Part shown: piece by piece, positions 45,780 through 54,782 of the stretch
Numbering within the stretch: the stretch's first letter is position 1
Layout: each line of letters starts with the position of its first letter
From: Stutzerimonas stutzeri
GTDB taxonomy: Bacteria > Pseudomonadota > Gammaproteobacteria > Pseudomonadales > Pseudomonadaceae
Reading direction: 5' to 3'
DNA: 64,000 bases
NCBI RefSeq assembly: GCF_024448895.1
Contig: NZ_JAMOIC010000021.1
Span: forward strand, 1 to 64,000
The notes under the pieces: generated by a model
Seen by the model: the letters and a program-made list of their open reading frames with translations, nothing else
Told to the model about the DNA's origin: nothing
Database searches by the model: none
Position numbers and translations under genes: made by a program

Positions 45780-45834
45780 GGCATGCTGGGGCTCGCTCTG
45801 GCAAAATGCGGCGTTTTCCGCTCACGAGCCCCGT

Positions 45835-46617
45835 ATGACTTCTTCCCCCTTGGTCCGTATCGAAGTTCTTGCGCCGCAGTATGCCGAGCAGGCGATTGCC
45901 TGGGCGTCCCGGCTGGGTTTGCCGTTGCAGGTGGACGACGCCGAGTTCGCGCTGCAACTGGGCGAAACGGGACTGCAGCTGCAGTTGCTCGGTCCGCTGG
46001 CGCCTGGTCCTGTGCGTGTGGATTTCCTGGAAGGGGGCGCTGCGCACCGGCGGCAATTCGGCGGCGGCAGCGGGCAGATGATCGCCAAGGCTGTCGGCAT
46101 TCAGCCTGGCATCCGCCCCAGCGTGCTGGATGCCACAGCTGGGCTCGGGCGTGATGCGTTCGTGCTGGCAACGCTGGGCTGTGAGATGGTGCTGATCGAG
46201 CGTCAGCCGCTGATCGCCGCATTGCTGGAGGATGGACTGGCGCGCGCTCAGGGCGATAGGGACGTGCGACCAATCGTGCAGCGCATGCAACTCAGGCAGG
46301 GCAATGCCATCGAGCTGATGACGGCGTGGGAGGGCGAAGCACCGCAGGTCATCTACCTCGATCCGATGTTTCCTCACCGTGAAAAAAGCGCGCTGGTAAA
46401 AAAGGAAATGCGCCTGTTCCGTCCGTTCGTGGGCGATGACCTGGATGCAGGCGCATTGCTGGAGCAGGCGTTGGCGCTGGCGAGTCATCGCGTGGTGGTC
46501 AAACGGCCGCGCAAGGCGCCGACCATCGAGGGTGCCAAGCCTGGCTATAGCCTCGAAGGTAAATCCAGTCGGTACGACATCTACCCGAAGAAGAAGCTCG
46601 CCTCAAATCCGGGATAG
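45835..46617 (+). CDS. rsmJ: 16S rRNA (guanine-1516-N2) methyltransferase RsmJ
   Basis: A 260-residue SAM-dependent methyltransferase. Motif [16 protein letters not shown] (about 99-113), the acidic loop VLIERQP and the catalytic [20 protein letters not shown] segment are those of RsmJ, which methylates G1516 of 16S rRNA. The frame is open 24 codons upstream into the previous gene; the ATG at 45835 gives the usual length. Confidence 0.93.
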   Translation: MTSSPLVRIEVLAPQYAEQAIAWASRLGLPLQVDDAEFALQLGETGLQLQLLGPLAPGPVRVDFLEGGAAHRRQFGGGSGQMIAKAVGIQPGIRPSVLDATAGLGRDAFVLATLGCEMVLIERQPLIAALLEDGLARAQGDRDVRPIVQRMQLRQGNAIELMTAWEGEAPQVIYLDPMFPHREKSALVKKEMRLFRPFVGDDLDAGALLEQALALASHRVVVKRPRKAPTIEGAKPGYSLEGKSSRYDIYPKKKLASNPG

Positions 46618-46794
46618 GCCGGGGCCCCTGTATATCCGCGTTGCTCTACCCAGTCTGAACGGCATCCGCACTGGCAATTGGTCTTCGTTACCTGTGGTTT
46701 CGTTGCTTGCTTAATCATCTCAATAGTGGCATTCCTAGCTCAGGCCGTTTGAGGCTGAACGGTGGTTACCCAGATCGTGTAGAAGGAAGAGCAT

Positions 46795-47214
46795 ATGCAG
46801 ATCCAAGTACATAGCGATAACCACATCGAAGGAAGCGCCCGCCTGGTTGAGTGGGTGAGCGCTAGCGTTGCAGACAAGCTGGACCGCTTCGACGACGAGG
46901 TCACCCGTGTCGTGGTCCATCTGAACGACGAAAATGGCATCAAGGCCGGCGCGCAGGACAAACGCTGCCAGATCGAAGCACGGCCCAAGGGCCAGCAGCC
47001 TGTATCCGTCACGCACAAGGCAGCTTCGCTTGAGCTGGCCGTCGACGGCGCCATCGGCAAGCTCAATAACGCTCTCAACCATCAGTTCGGCAAGCTGCGC
47101 AGCAAGCGCGCCTCAGCGCCGACGCTAATCGAAGGCGAAACCCTCGAAGTAGAGGGTCGGGATGCGTTGCTGGAAGAAGACTTCCTTGCTGACGAGCAAC
47201 TGCGTAGCTCCTGA
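46795..47214 (+). CDS. HPF/RaiA-type ribosome-associated protein with acidic tail
   Basis: A 139-residue protein. The first ~100 residues form an S30AE-type domain (MQIQVHSDNHIEG start, then VVVHLNDENG and the KAASLELAVDGAIGKL helix), the domain that binds the 30S decoding centre and inactivates or stores ribosomes. The remaining ~35 residues form an acidic tail (LIEGETLEVEGRDALLEEDFLADEQ) unlike short Hpf. It has an excellent AAGGAAGAG ribosome binding site. The canonical hpf of Pseudomonas lies beside rpoN, so this is probably a second paralogue. Confidence 0.82.
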   Translation: MQIQVHSDNHIEGSARLVEWVSASVADKLDRFDDEVTRVVVHLNDENGIKAGAQDKRCQIEARPKGQQPVSVTHKAASLELAVDGAIGKLNNALNHQFGKLRSKRASAPTLIEGETLEVEGRDALLEEDFLADEQLRSS

Positions 47215-47547
47215 TACTTCTCCCCCGACCGTGACGGCGGCCCCGTAAGCCGGCCGTCACGGTGCTGATCCCCTCGTTTCATCTGATCGCACGACCGCAT
47301 TCCACCGCCGTCTGCGCTGACACTCATCGCCTCGCATCGCATCGCCCCGACATGTCCTCGTAACAGGTCCTTACGACGCCGGGCCAGCGTAACGCCGAGC
47401 CTGTGCTATACCCAATAGAGGCACCGCATGGGGAGCGCTTGTACCGGCGCGCTAGGCTCATGCCGGGCCGTGACGAAAAGGGGGATCGACCTGCTGCGTG
47501 GCATCGCATCGGTGCCATCCGCAGCCAAAGCGCAGAGAGGTAGCACC
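47215..47547. other. Intergenic region with hairpin, no gene
   Basis: These 333 bp between the HPF-like gene and a small conserved gene contain a perfect 11-bp hairpin near the left end and then unremarkable GC-rich sequence. The promoter of the small gene should lie between 47400 and 47547. Short open frames here have no ribosome binding sites or recognisable protein sequence. Confidence 0.5.
47228..47263 (+). terminator. Hairpin after the HPF-like gene
   Basis: ACCGTGACGGC (47228-47238) pairs with GCCGTCACGGT (47253-47263), 14 bp after the stop. There is no T run, so it is either a weak terminator or a 3' stabiliser. Confidence 0.5.
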
Positions 47548-47808
47548 ATGACCATGATGCAATGTGAATACCGCGATCACGTCATTACCGCCGAGGTAAT
47601 GGAACACCCTGGTACACCGACGCCGTGGGCGGGTGGGTGCCGAATCAGCAATCATCAGGGCCAGACCACCCGGCGCATGGCGCTTCCCGTGGGCCATGCC
47701 TTCATGGCAGAGCTGGAACAGGCGCAACGGGCGTCCATCGCTCACGGTAAATGGCTGGTTGATCAGTGCCTGGACAACGGCCGACAGCTATTCGACAAAG
47801 CTGCTTGA
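47548..47808 (+). CDS. Small conserved protein of unknown function
   Basis: An 86-residue soluble protein, MTMMQCEYRDH start, with a GGCRISNHQGQ stretch and a helical C-terminus. No family is recognised. The ATG at 47548 follows AGAGAGGTAG, a good ribosome binding site, and a strong terminator lies 7 bp after the stop, so the gene looks real and monocistronic. The longer frame upstream is rejected. Confidence 0.65.
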   Translation: MTMMQCEYRDHVITAEVMEHPGTPTPWAGGCRISNHQGQTTRRMALPVGHAFMAELEQAQRASIAHGKWLVDQCLDNGRQLFDKAA

Positions 47809-47814
47809 GTTTCT

Positions 47815-47847
47815 GCGGGCCGCGCCTGTTGCGGGGCCCGCTTTTTT
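47815..47847 (+). terminator. Rho-independent terminator
   Basis: GCGGGCC (47815-47821) pairs with GGCCCGC (47835-47841), followed by six T. Confidence 0.88.
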
Positions 47848-47969
47848 AGCCCCATCTCGCCGGAACGGTACGTCCCCTCTGTTGAACTGTTCCCCTCGCC
47901 TAAGCCTCTATTGGAGGCATCGTCCGTTTCTGACGGACACCACACCGATCCAGGCTGAGGAGCTGTTTG

Positions 47970-48215
47970 ATGGAACTTCCAAATAAAGACATGACCACAC
48001 TGTTCGAGCAGCTGGGCCTGCCTTCAGACCCGGCCAGCATCGACAATTTCATCGCCGACCACGCGCCACTTCCCAATCATGTGAAGCTCACCGAAGCGCC
48101 GTTCTGGAGCGACTCGCAGCGGGCGTTTCTCAAGGATGAATTGATGGAAGACGCCGAATGGGCGCCTATCGTGGACGAGTTGAACGTCCGCATCCATGAG
48201 CAGACGACGCCCTGA
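47970..48215 (+). CDS. DUF2789 family protein
   Basis: An 81-residue protein of the DUF2789 family: helical, with LFEQLGLPSD, the H-x4-H... KLTEAPFWSDSQRAFLKDEL segment and an acidic WAPIVDELN end. Function unknown. A GAGGAG ribosome binding site six bases before the ATG decides the start; a TTG one codon earlier is ignored. A weak hairpin (AGACGGC/GCCGTCT) follows about 25 bp downstream. Confidence 0.8.
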   Translation: MELPNKDMTTLFEQLGLPSDPASIDNFIADHAPLPNHVKLTEAPFWSDSQRAFLKDELMEDAEWAPIVDELNVRIHEQTTP

Positions 48216-48402
48216 CTTCTGCGCCTTGGCGCTTGAACGAGACGGCTGAGAAGGCCGTCTCCGCTGACATCTGGCTCCGCGCACGCCAACAAGCGCTGCT
48301 GCGTTATGTGCATTCCATCGTCGTGCTCGGTATGCCGGCAACCGTTGATTCACTAGAATCCCCGCTTCCGCGCAGTTCGCGCAGCCGCTTCATAGGATGA
48401 CC

Positions 48403-49215
48403 ATGAGTTCCGAGCACTCCCTCGATATCGACGCTCGCCTGGCATGCGCCAAAGCTCTTGCCCTCGAGGCAGCTGAGCTTGGGATGGACTTCTACCGCAA
48501 GCGCGAGGCGTTGACCGTCGAACACAAAGGCAATGACCTGCAGGATGTGGTGAGCATCGCTGACAAGCAGATCGAAGCCTTTATCCGCGAGAAACTGAGC
48601 CAGCGTTTCCCTGAAGATGGCTTTCTCGGTGAGGAAAGCGGCTCGGCTGACCTCACCGCGCGCTGCGTCTGGGTCATCGACCCGATTGACGGTACGGCGT
48701 GCTTCGTCAACGGCTTGCACAACTGGTGCGTGTCGATCGGCCTGTTGATCGATGGCGAGCCGCATCTGGGCGCGATCGCCGACCCGAATCACAACGAATT
48801 GTTTTATGGCTGCCTGGGCCGTGGCGCATTCGTCAACGACAAACCGTTGAAGGTCAGCTCAGCCACTCACGTTGGCCAGGGCGTAACCGCAACCGGCACG
48901 TTTCACCCACGCGGCAAGGAGCACTTCATTCCGTTCATGGAAAAGCTGCTCGGCGAAGGCGGGATGTTTTTCCGCAACGGCTCTGGCGCGCTGATGACCG
49001 CGTACGTCGCTGCCGGGCGCTTGCTCGGTTACTACGAGACCGAGCTGAAGAGCTGGGATTGCATGGCCGGGCTGGTGCTGGTGAAAGAGGCGGGTGGCCT
49101 GGTCAATGACTTCTTCCGCAATGACGGCTTGCTGCTCGGCAATCCGTATCTGGTCGCCTGCCCCGGCGTGTATCCGCAGCTAGCTGAAATGATTGGTCCG
49201 TCGCTGGACGGCTGA
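48403..49215 (+). CDS. Inositol monophosphatase family phosphatase
   Basis: A protein of about 270 residues with the metal-dependent IMPase/FBPase motifs: GEESG (residues about 77-81), WVIDPIDGTACFVNG (about 89-103, metal-binding Asp residues) and SWDCMAGLVLVKEAGG (about 210-225). The family includes inositol monophosphatase, SuhB, CysQ and histidinol phosphatase; the exact substrate cannot be read here. Two ATG codons two apart are possible; the second is chosen because AGGA lies five bases before it. A REP array follows the gene. Confidence 0.87.
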   Translation: MSSEHSLDIDARLACAKALALEAAELGMDFYRKREALTVEHKGNDLQDVVSIADKQIEAFIREKLSQRFPEDGFLGEESGSADLTARCVWVIDPIDGTACFVNGLHNWCVSIGLLIDGEPHLGAIADPNHNELFYGCLGRGAFVNDKPLKVSSATHVGQGVTATGTFHPRGKEHFIPFMEKLLGEGGMFFRNGSGALMTAYVAAGRLLGYYETELKSWDCMAGLVLVKEAGGLVNDFFRNDGLLLGNPYLVACPGVYPQLAEMIGPSLDG

Positions 49216-49238
49216 TCTATAGAAAGACCCTCACTGCT

Positions 49239-49523
49239 CGGATCGCGAGCAAGCTCGCTCCTACAGCGGCCAGGGTGAGTCATGCTTTTTTAGAAGCCAG
49301 CGGGTAGGCGTGGTGGTCCGACTTTCGTGGGACGCAATCCGTCAAAACGGATTGCGAGCAAGCTCGCTCCTACAGTGGCCACTACTTAAAAACCAGCTCG
49401 GTGGCGAAGCGTTTTGAGTCTCGTAGGGTCGCTCAGCTGATGAATACGGTTCGCGTGCAAGCTCGCTCCTACACCCACGCAAGGTGAGTCAGGCTTTGTA
49501 GGAGCCAGCTTGCTGGCGATCAG
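49239..49523. repeat. Tandem array of Pseudomonas REP/REPIN elements
   Basis: Three forward copies of GCGAGCAAGCTCGCTCCTAC-type REP (49245-49264, 49354-49373, 49453-49472) alternate with inverted copies: one good (49498-49519) and two degraded (about 49291-49310 and 49388-49408). Forward copies are 109 and 99 bp apart. Each forward/inverted pair forms a REPIN. The sequence between them (GGTGAGTCATGCTTT / GGTGAGTCAGGCTTT) is also repeated in the first and third units, so the array arose by tandem duplication. The 345 bp between the flanking genes contain nothing else. Confidence 0.88.
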
Positions 49524-49560
49524 CGTCCTGCTTAGCTGGGCTCGCAAGCCCAGCCTCCGA

Positions 49561-50028
49561 TCAGGTCCGCAGTTCAGGCGGTACGGTGCCGCCATGCTCG
49601 GCGAGCTTGTGCATCACGGTGCGGTGCAGCCAGGTATTCATCTGTGCCGAATCGGCCATCATTTCCTGGGGGCAGCCGAGTTCAGTTGCCAGTTCCTTGC
49701 GCGATTCCAGGCTGCTATCCAGACCCAGAAGCTTGAGCAGGTCGACGATGGAGGTGCGCCAGTTCAACTTCTCGGCGTGAGTGGCGGCCATGCCATCGAG
49801 CTTGGCAGGCACATCAACCGCGGAGCCGGCAGTCAGGCCGTTTTCATTGCTTGGTGCAGCACCTGGCGGCGTAGTGGTGGCGTTGTGTGCAGCGGTCGGG
49901 CGTTCCGAATCTATAACGGTGCCCGTCGCGTGCTGGTTCGGTGTGTTGCTGGGGTCGACAGGCTTGTGTGCTTCGTTGCTGACGCCGCCCATGCCGAGCT
50001 TTTCTTTGATGGTGTCGAACAGGCCCAT
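49561..50028 (-). CDS. DUF3597 family protein
   Basis: A 155-residue protein: N-terminal helix MGLFDTIKEKLGMG, a flexible Pro/Thr/Asn-rich linker (about 30-75), and a C-terminal helical domain LDGMAATHAEKLNWRTSIVDLLKLLGLDSSLESRKELATELG of the DUF3597 type, which looks LysM-independent and has no catalytic motif. Function unknown. The longer upstream frame is rejected; ATG at 50028 follows GAGGAAAATGC. Confidence 0.82.
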   Translation of the reverse strand: MGLFDTIKEKLGMGGVSNEAHKPVDPSNTPNQHATGTVIDSERPTAAHNATTTPPGAAPSNENGLTAGSAVDVPAKLDGMAATHAEKLNWRTSIVDLLKLLGLDSSLESRKELATELGCPQEMMADSAQMNTWLHRTVMHKLAEHGGTVPPELRT

Positions 50029-50122
50029 TGCATTTTCCTCAAGTGATTGCGTGTGTAAATGGGACCACTCCAAGCGGCCAGTGATCGCCGCCGCAGGTCG
50101 GGAGAGGCCCGATGTTCCTGGC

Positions 50123-51625
50123 TTAGCGACCAGAGGTCGGGACCGATCCGCCGTCATCAGGTTGCAGCTCGGTTGCCTGCACCGCAGTTCCGCCACCCAG
50201 CGCGATATAGAGGCTCACAAGATTTTGCACCTGGGCCCGCTGGACCTCGATAAAGGCTTGCTCGGCATCGAACAGGTTGCGCTCGGCATCGAGCACCTGA
50301 AGGTAATTCACGACGCCCTCGGCGTAGCGGTCACGTGCCAGCTCCGCAATGCGCTGCAGCGTGGCGACGTTCTCCTGCTGTGCGTCGACCTGTTCTGCCA
50401 GATAACGGCGCCCGGCGAGTGCGTCGGCGACCTCGCGAAAAGCCGTCTCGATGGCGCTTTCGTACTCGGCCACCGCCACGTTCTCGCGTGCCTGTGCGAC
50501 TGTCAGGTTGCCGCGGTTACGGCCGAAATCGAACAACGGCAGCGAAATGCTGGGGCCGATGCTCCATGTGCGATTGTCGCGGCTGACCAGCCCGCTTAGC
50601 TCGTCGGAGATATAGCCGAAGCTGCCGGTCAGCGAGATTTGTGGGAAGAACGCTGCCCGCGCGACACCGATATTGGCGCGCGCCGCACGCAGGTCCTGTT
50701 CGGCGCCGAGGATGTCCGGCCGTACCAGCAGCAGTTCGGATGGGAGCCCCGCATCCAGTCGTAACGGCTCGATCTGCCGGTCCAGCGGCAACGATTCCGG
50801 CAGCGGCTGCTGCAGTGGACCGCCCGCCAGTTGCGTAAGGTAGTTGACCTGCTCGGCGCGCGTCAGGCGCAAGCTGGCCAGCTCGGTCTTGGCTTGCGTC
50901 AGCAGGGCTTGTGCCTGGTTGTAGTCAAGCGCCGAAGTGATGCCGGCATCGAAGCGCGTCTGGGCGATGCGCAGGCCATCGCGGCGACTCTGCAGCGTCG
51001 CTTCGGCACGATCAATCCGCGCCTCGGCGCTGCGGATGGCCAGATAGGTCGACGACACGTCGGCGATCAACGACAGTCGAAAAGCGCGTTGCGCCTCGAT
51101 CGTCGACAGGTATTGCGCGCGCGCCGCTTCGGTGAGGTTACGCACGCGTCCCCAGAAATCCAGCTCGAACGCCGAGATCCCGAGCCCGACCGAAAAGCGC
51201 TCGCTGATCTGGCCACCCGCACCACCGGACGCGCCAGTCGTGCCAGCGCCTGCCCCTGCAGAGCCGGCACCGGTTGCGCCCGCACCGCTGGCCGGGAAAC
51301 GGCCGCGACTGGCGTCGGCATTGGCGGCCAAAGTGGGATAGCGGTCCGCACCCTGTACCCCGAACTGGCCTCTTGCTTCTTCGATTCGTGCCACGGCGAT
51401 CTGTAGATCGCGATTTCGTAGCAGGGCGGTTTCGATATAGCGCTGCAGCCGCGGGTCCTTAAGAAACGCGCGCCAGTCGATTTCACTGGCCGCCGCTTCG
51501 CCCTGACTCGGCTGATACTCGGCCGGATACTGCGCGGCGCTGGGTGAGGGCGGCTGTTCATGGGGCGGGGCGAGCTGGCAGCCGCTTAGCGCGGCGATCA
51601 GCAGCAGGGGTGCGAATTTAGGCAT
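50123..51625 (-). CDS. Outer membrane efflux lipoprotein (OprM/NodT type)
   Basis: A 500-residue TolC-family channel. The signal peptide ends in lipobox LSGC (lipidated Cys16). Two repeated OEP domains of long helices follow; the segments WRAFLKDPRLQRYIETALLRNRDLQIA and GLRIAQTRFDAG are typical of OprM-like proteins. An unusual Gly/Ala/Ser-rich insert (near 110-140) sits in the first repeat. It forms the exit duct of the efflux pump encoded just upstream, with an 8-bp overlap of the genes. Confidence 0.92.
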   Translation of the reverse strand: MPKFAPLLLIAALSGCQLAPPHEQPPSPSAAQYPAEYQPSQGEAAASEIDWRAFLKDPRLQRYIETALLRNRDLQIAVARIEEARGQFGVQGADRYPTLAANADASRGRFPASGAGATGAGSAGAGAGTTGASGGAGGQISERFSVGLGISAFELDFWGRVRNLTEAARAQYLSTIEAQRAFRLSLIADVSSTYLAIRSAEARIDRAEATLQSRRDGLRIAQTRFDAGITSALDYNQAQALLTQAKTELASLRLTRAEQVNYLTQLAGGPLQQPLPESLPLDRQIEPLRLDAGLPSELLLVRPDILGAEQDLRAARANIGVARAAFFPQISLTGSFGYISDELSGLVSRDNRTWSIGPSISLPLFDFGRNRGNLTVAQARENVAVAEYESAIETAFREVADALAGRRYLAEQVDAQQENVATLQRIAELARDRYAEGVVNYLQVLDAERNLFDAEQAFIEVQRAQVQNLVSLYIALGGGTAVQATELQPDDGGSVPTSGR

Positions 51626-54600
51626 TGTTCGATGCCCCCTGATCGTCCGCCGGGTGCGCCTTGTCTTCGGCGGTCGGTGGTCGGCGCTTGGTTAGCCAGC
51701 GGCGTACCGAAAGGTAGAACAGCGGGATATAGAACAGCCCGAGCAGCGTGGCGACGATCATGCCGCCCATGACGCCGGTGCCTACCGCGATCCGGCCAGC
51801 TGCGCCCGCCCCGGTGGATAGAACCAGCGGCAGCATGCCTAGGATGAATGTCAGCGAGGTCATCAGGATCGGGCGGAAACGCAGACGCACCGCATTCATC
51901 ACCGCGTCGGTGAGGCTCTTGCCTTTGCCTTCTTCTTCGATGGCGAACTCGACGATTAGAATGGCGTTCTTGGCCGAAAGACCAATGATGGTCACTAGAC
52001 CAACGTTGAAGTACACGTCCGCCGGAAGGTCGCGGATCATCGCGAACAGCACAGCACCCAGCGCGCCGAAGGGCACTACGAGCAGCACCGCGATAGGCAC
52101 CGTCCAGCTCTCATACAGCGCCGCCAGCACCATCAGCACCACCAGCAGAGAAAGGCCCAGCAGCATCCCGACTTGTCCCGATGCCTGTTGCTCTTCCAGC
52201 GAGGCGCCGGTCCACTCGTAGCTGAATCCACCTGGCAGTTCGGCCGCCAGTCGCTCCATCTCGGTCATCGCTTCGCCGGTAGTCCAGCCCGGCGCGGCGC
52301 TGCCGGAGATCGTCAAGGCCGGGTAGCTGTTGTAGCGCTGCGATTGCGTTGGCCCCTTTGTCCACGCCACCGAAGTGAAGGCGCCGAAGGGCACGCTTTC
52401 GCCCTGGTCATTGATCACCTTCAAGTCGAGTACGTCCTGCGGCGTCATGCGATAGGGTGCATCGGCCTGCAGCAACACCTGCAGCACCCGTCCGTCGCGG
52501 TTGAAGTCGTTGGCGTAGGCGCTGCCGAAGGCTATCGCCAGTGTCGCGTTGACCTCGTTGATGGAAAGCCCGAGTGCCCGCGCCTTGATGCGGTCGATAT
52601 CGACCCGCAGGCGCGGAGCATCATCGGCCCCTTCGGGGCGTACGCTCTCCAGCACGGCGCTTTCGCCGGCCTTGCCCAGCAGCTGGTTGCGCGCGTCGAG
52701 CAGTGCGGCATAGCCCATTCCGCCACGGTCCTCGAGCTTGAAGGTAAAGCCGCCCGCCACACCCAGTCCCGGAATCGACGGCGGATTCAAGGCAAATACG
52801 CGTGCTTCCTTGATCTGCGAGAAGCGACCCATGGCTTCGCCTACCAGCGCCTGAGCCGAACTGCCGTCCTCGGTACGCTGGTCCCAGGGGATCAAGCGCA
52901 CGAAAGACATGGCATGGGCCTGTCCCTGGCCGAAGAAGCTGAAGCCGTAGACGGTGATGGCGTCCTCGACAAGCGGGTGATCCGCGTAGAACGCTTTGAC
53001 CTGCTCGATGGCTTCCTCGGTGCGTTCGACCGTCGCGCCGGGTGGCGCCTGGATCACGGTCATGAGTGAGCCCTGATCCTCATCCGGCAGGAAAGCGCTG
53101 GGCATGCGCATGTAGAGGAATGCGGTGAGCAGCAGGAGCCCAACAAAGGCCAGCAAGAACCAGAGCGGACGCGCGAGCATGCCGCCCACGGCTTGGTGAT
53201 AGTGATTGGTAGTGCGGTCCATCCAGCGGTTGAACGGGCCGAAGACACGCTGACCGAGGCCGGGCTTTTCCTCCTCGGGGCGCGGTTTGAGCAGGGATGC
53301 GCAGAGTGCCGGCGTCAGCACCAAAGCCAACAGCGTTGACGTGCCCACGGCAATCGACAGGGTGATCGCGAACTGCCGATAGATGCCGCCCGTAGAGCCC
53401 GGGAAAAACGCCAGCGGCACGAATACCGCAATCAACGCCAAGGTCGTGCCGATGATGGGTGCGGTGACCTGCCCCATTGCCTTGACCGTGGCTTCATACG
53501 GCGGGAGGCGCTCCTCATCCATGATTCGCTTGACGTTTTCCACCACCACGATGGCGTCATCCACCAGGGTGCCGATAGCCAGCACCATGCCGAACAGGCT
53601 CAGCAGGTTGATCGAGAACCCGGCAATCCACAGCCCGAGGCAGGTGCCCGCCAGGGTGATAGGAATCACGATGGTGGGGATCACCGTGGTGCGCCAGCTC
53701 TGCAGGAACAGCAGCATCACCAGCACCACCAGTCCCATCGCCTGGAGTAGAGTAACCACCACCTGCTGGATCGATGACGAAATGAATGGCGTCGAGTCGA
53801 ACGGGACCGTCCAGGCGACATCTTCGGGAAAGCCTTCGGCCAGGTCGCGCATCCGTTGCTTGACCGCGTCTGCCGTGTCCAGGGCATTGGCGCCAGGAGA
53901 TAGCTGCACGGCCAGACCGGCAGCAGGTTGGCCGTTGAGTTCGCTGCGTGAGGTGTAGTTCTGTGCGCCCAACTCGACCCGGGCGACATCGCTCAGGCGG
54001 ATTGCCGAGCCATCGGGCGTGGCGCGCAGGATGATCGCCCCGAACTCCTCAGGCGTGCTGAACCGGCCGCGTGTTTCCAGCGGTGCGTTGATCTCGATGC
54101 CGTCGGCCAGGGGTAGATCGCCCAGCGCCCCGCCCGCGGACTGGCTGTTCTGTTCTTGCACTGCAGACAGCACATCCGCAGCTGACAGACCAAAGCTCGC
54201 CAGGCGATCCGGATTGAGCCAGATCCGCATGGCATAGGCGGTGTAGAACTCACGGATATCGCCCACGCCCTCCACGCGCCGCAATTCATCGAGTACGCGC
54301 GTGGTGGCGAAATGACCGAGCTCCAGGGTGCTCATGGTGCCGTTCTCGGAGAACATCGAGATGATCAGCAGGAAGTCCCGTGACGCCTGGAAAACCTGAA
54401 TGCCCTGACGGCGGACTTCTTCCGGCAATCGCTGCTCAACGCGACTCAGGCGGTTCTGCACTTCCATCTGAGCGATGTCGATATCAGTGCCCGACTCGAA
54501 CGTCAGCTCGATCGAGGCGCTGCCGTTGGAGCGGCTCGAGGAGTCCATGTAGAGAAAACCTTCAACGCCGTTGAGCTCTTGCTCGATCACCTGGGTGACG

Positions 54601-54782
54601 TTGGTTTCCAGCACAGAGGCATCGGCACCAGGGTAGGTGACGCTGATGCGCAACGTCGGCGGCGCGATGCTTGGGTATTGCTCGATGGGCAGCGAGCGCA
54701 CCGAAAGCATGCCGCCGAGCAGAATCCCCAGCGCGATGACCCAGGCGAAGACCGGGCGCCGGATAAAAAACGCAGGCGTCAT
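51618..54782 (-). CDS. RND multidrug efflux pump inner membrane subunit (HAE1)
   Basis: A 1054-residue proton-driven transporter with 12 membrane helices and two large periplasmic loops, of the hydrophobe/amphiphile efflux family (AcrB, MexB, MexF). The proton relay pair is visible in GTLVDDAIVVVENV of helix 4, and the start MTPAFFIRRPVFAWVIALGI is typical. The gene overlaps the membrane fusion gene by 4 bp and the channel gene by 8 bp, so all three are co-translated. Which drugs it exports cannot be told, and no regulator gene lies beside the operon. Confidence 0.95.
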   Translation of the reverse strand: MTPAFFIRRPVFAWVIALGILLGGMLSVRSLPIEQYPSIAPPTLRISVTYPGADASVLETNVTQVIEQELNGVEGFLYMDSSSRSNGSASIELTFESGTDIDIAQMEVQNRLSRVEQRLPEEVRRQGIQVFQASRDFLLIISMFSENGTMSTLELGHFATTRVLDELRRVEGVGDIREFYTAYAMRIWLNPDRLASFGLSAADVLSAVQEQNSQSAGGALGDLPLADGIEINAPLETRGRFSTPEEFGAIILRATPDGSAIRLSDVARVELGAQNYTSRSELNGQPAAGLAVQLSPGANALDTADAVKQRMRDLAEGFPEDVAWTVPFDSTPFISSSIQQVVVTLLQAMGLVVLVMLLFLQSWRTTVIPTIVIPITLAGTCLGLWIAGFSINLLSLFGMVLAIGTLVDDAIVVVENVKRIMDEERLPPYEATVKAMGQVTAPIIGTTLALIAVFVPLAFFPGSTGGIYRQFAITLSIAVGTSTLLALVLTPALCASLLKPRPEEEKPGLGQRVFGPFNRWMDRTTNHYHQAVGGMLARPLWFLLAFVGLLLLTAFLYMRMPSAFLPDEDQGSLMTVIQAPPGATVERTEEAIEQVKAFYADHPLVEDAITVYGFSFFGQGQAHAMSFVRLIPWDQRTEDGSSAQALVGEAMGRFSQIKEARVFALNPPSIPGLGVAGGFTFKLEDRGGMGYAALLDARNQLLGKAGESAVLESVRPEGADDAPRLRVDIDRIKARALGLSINEVNATLAIAFGSAYANDFNRDGRVLQVLLQADAPYRMTPQDVLDLKVINDQGESVPFGAFTSVAWTKGPTQSQRYNSYPALTISGSAAPGWTTGEAMTEMERLAAELPGGFSYEWTGASLEEQQASGQVGMLLGLSLLVVLMVLAALYESWTVPIAVLLVVPFGALGAVLFAMIRDLPADVYFNVGLVTIIGLSAKNAILIVEFAIEEEGKGKSLTDAVMNAVRLRFRPILMTSLTFILGMLPLVLSTGAGAAGRIAVGTGVMGGMIVATLLGLFYIPLFYLSVRRWLTKRRPPTAEDKAHPADDQGASNNA

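Noticed and set aside
49239-49523. The repeat cluster considered as a CRISPR array
   Set aside because: Repeats are REP-type stem-loops in alternating orientation with unequal spacing and similar spacers, and no cas gene is near.
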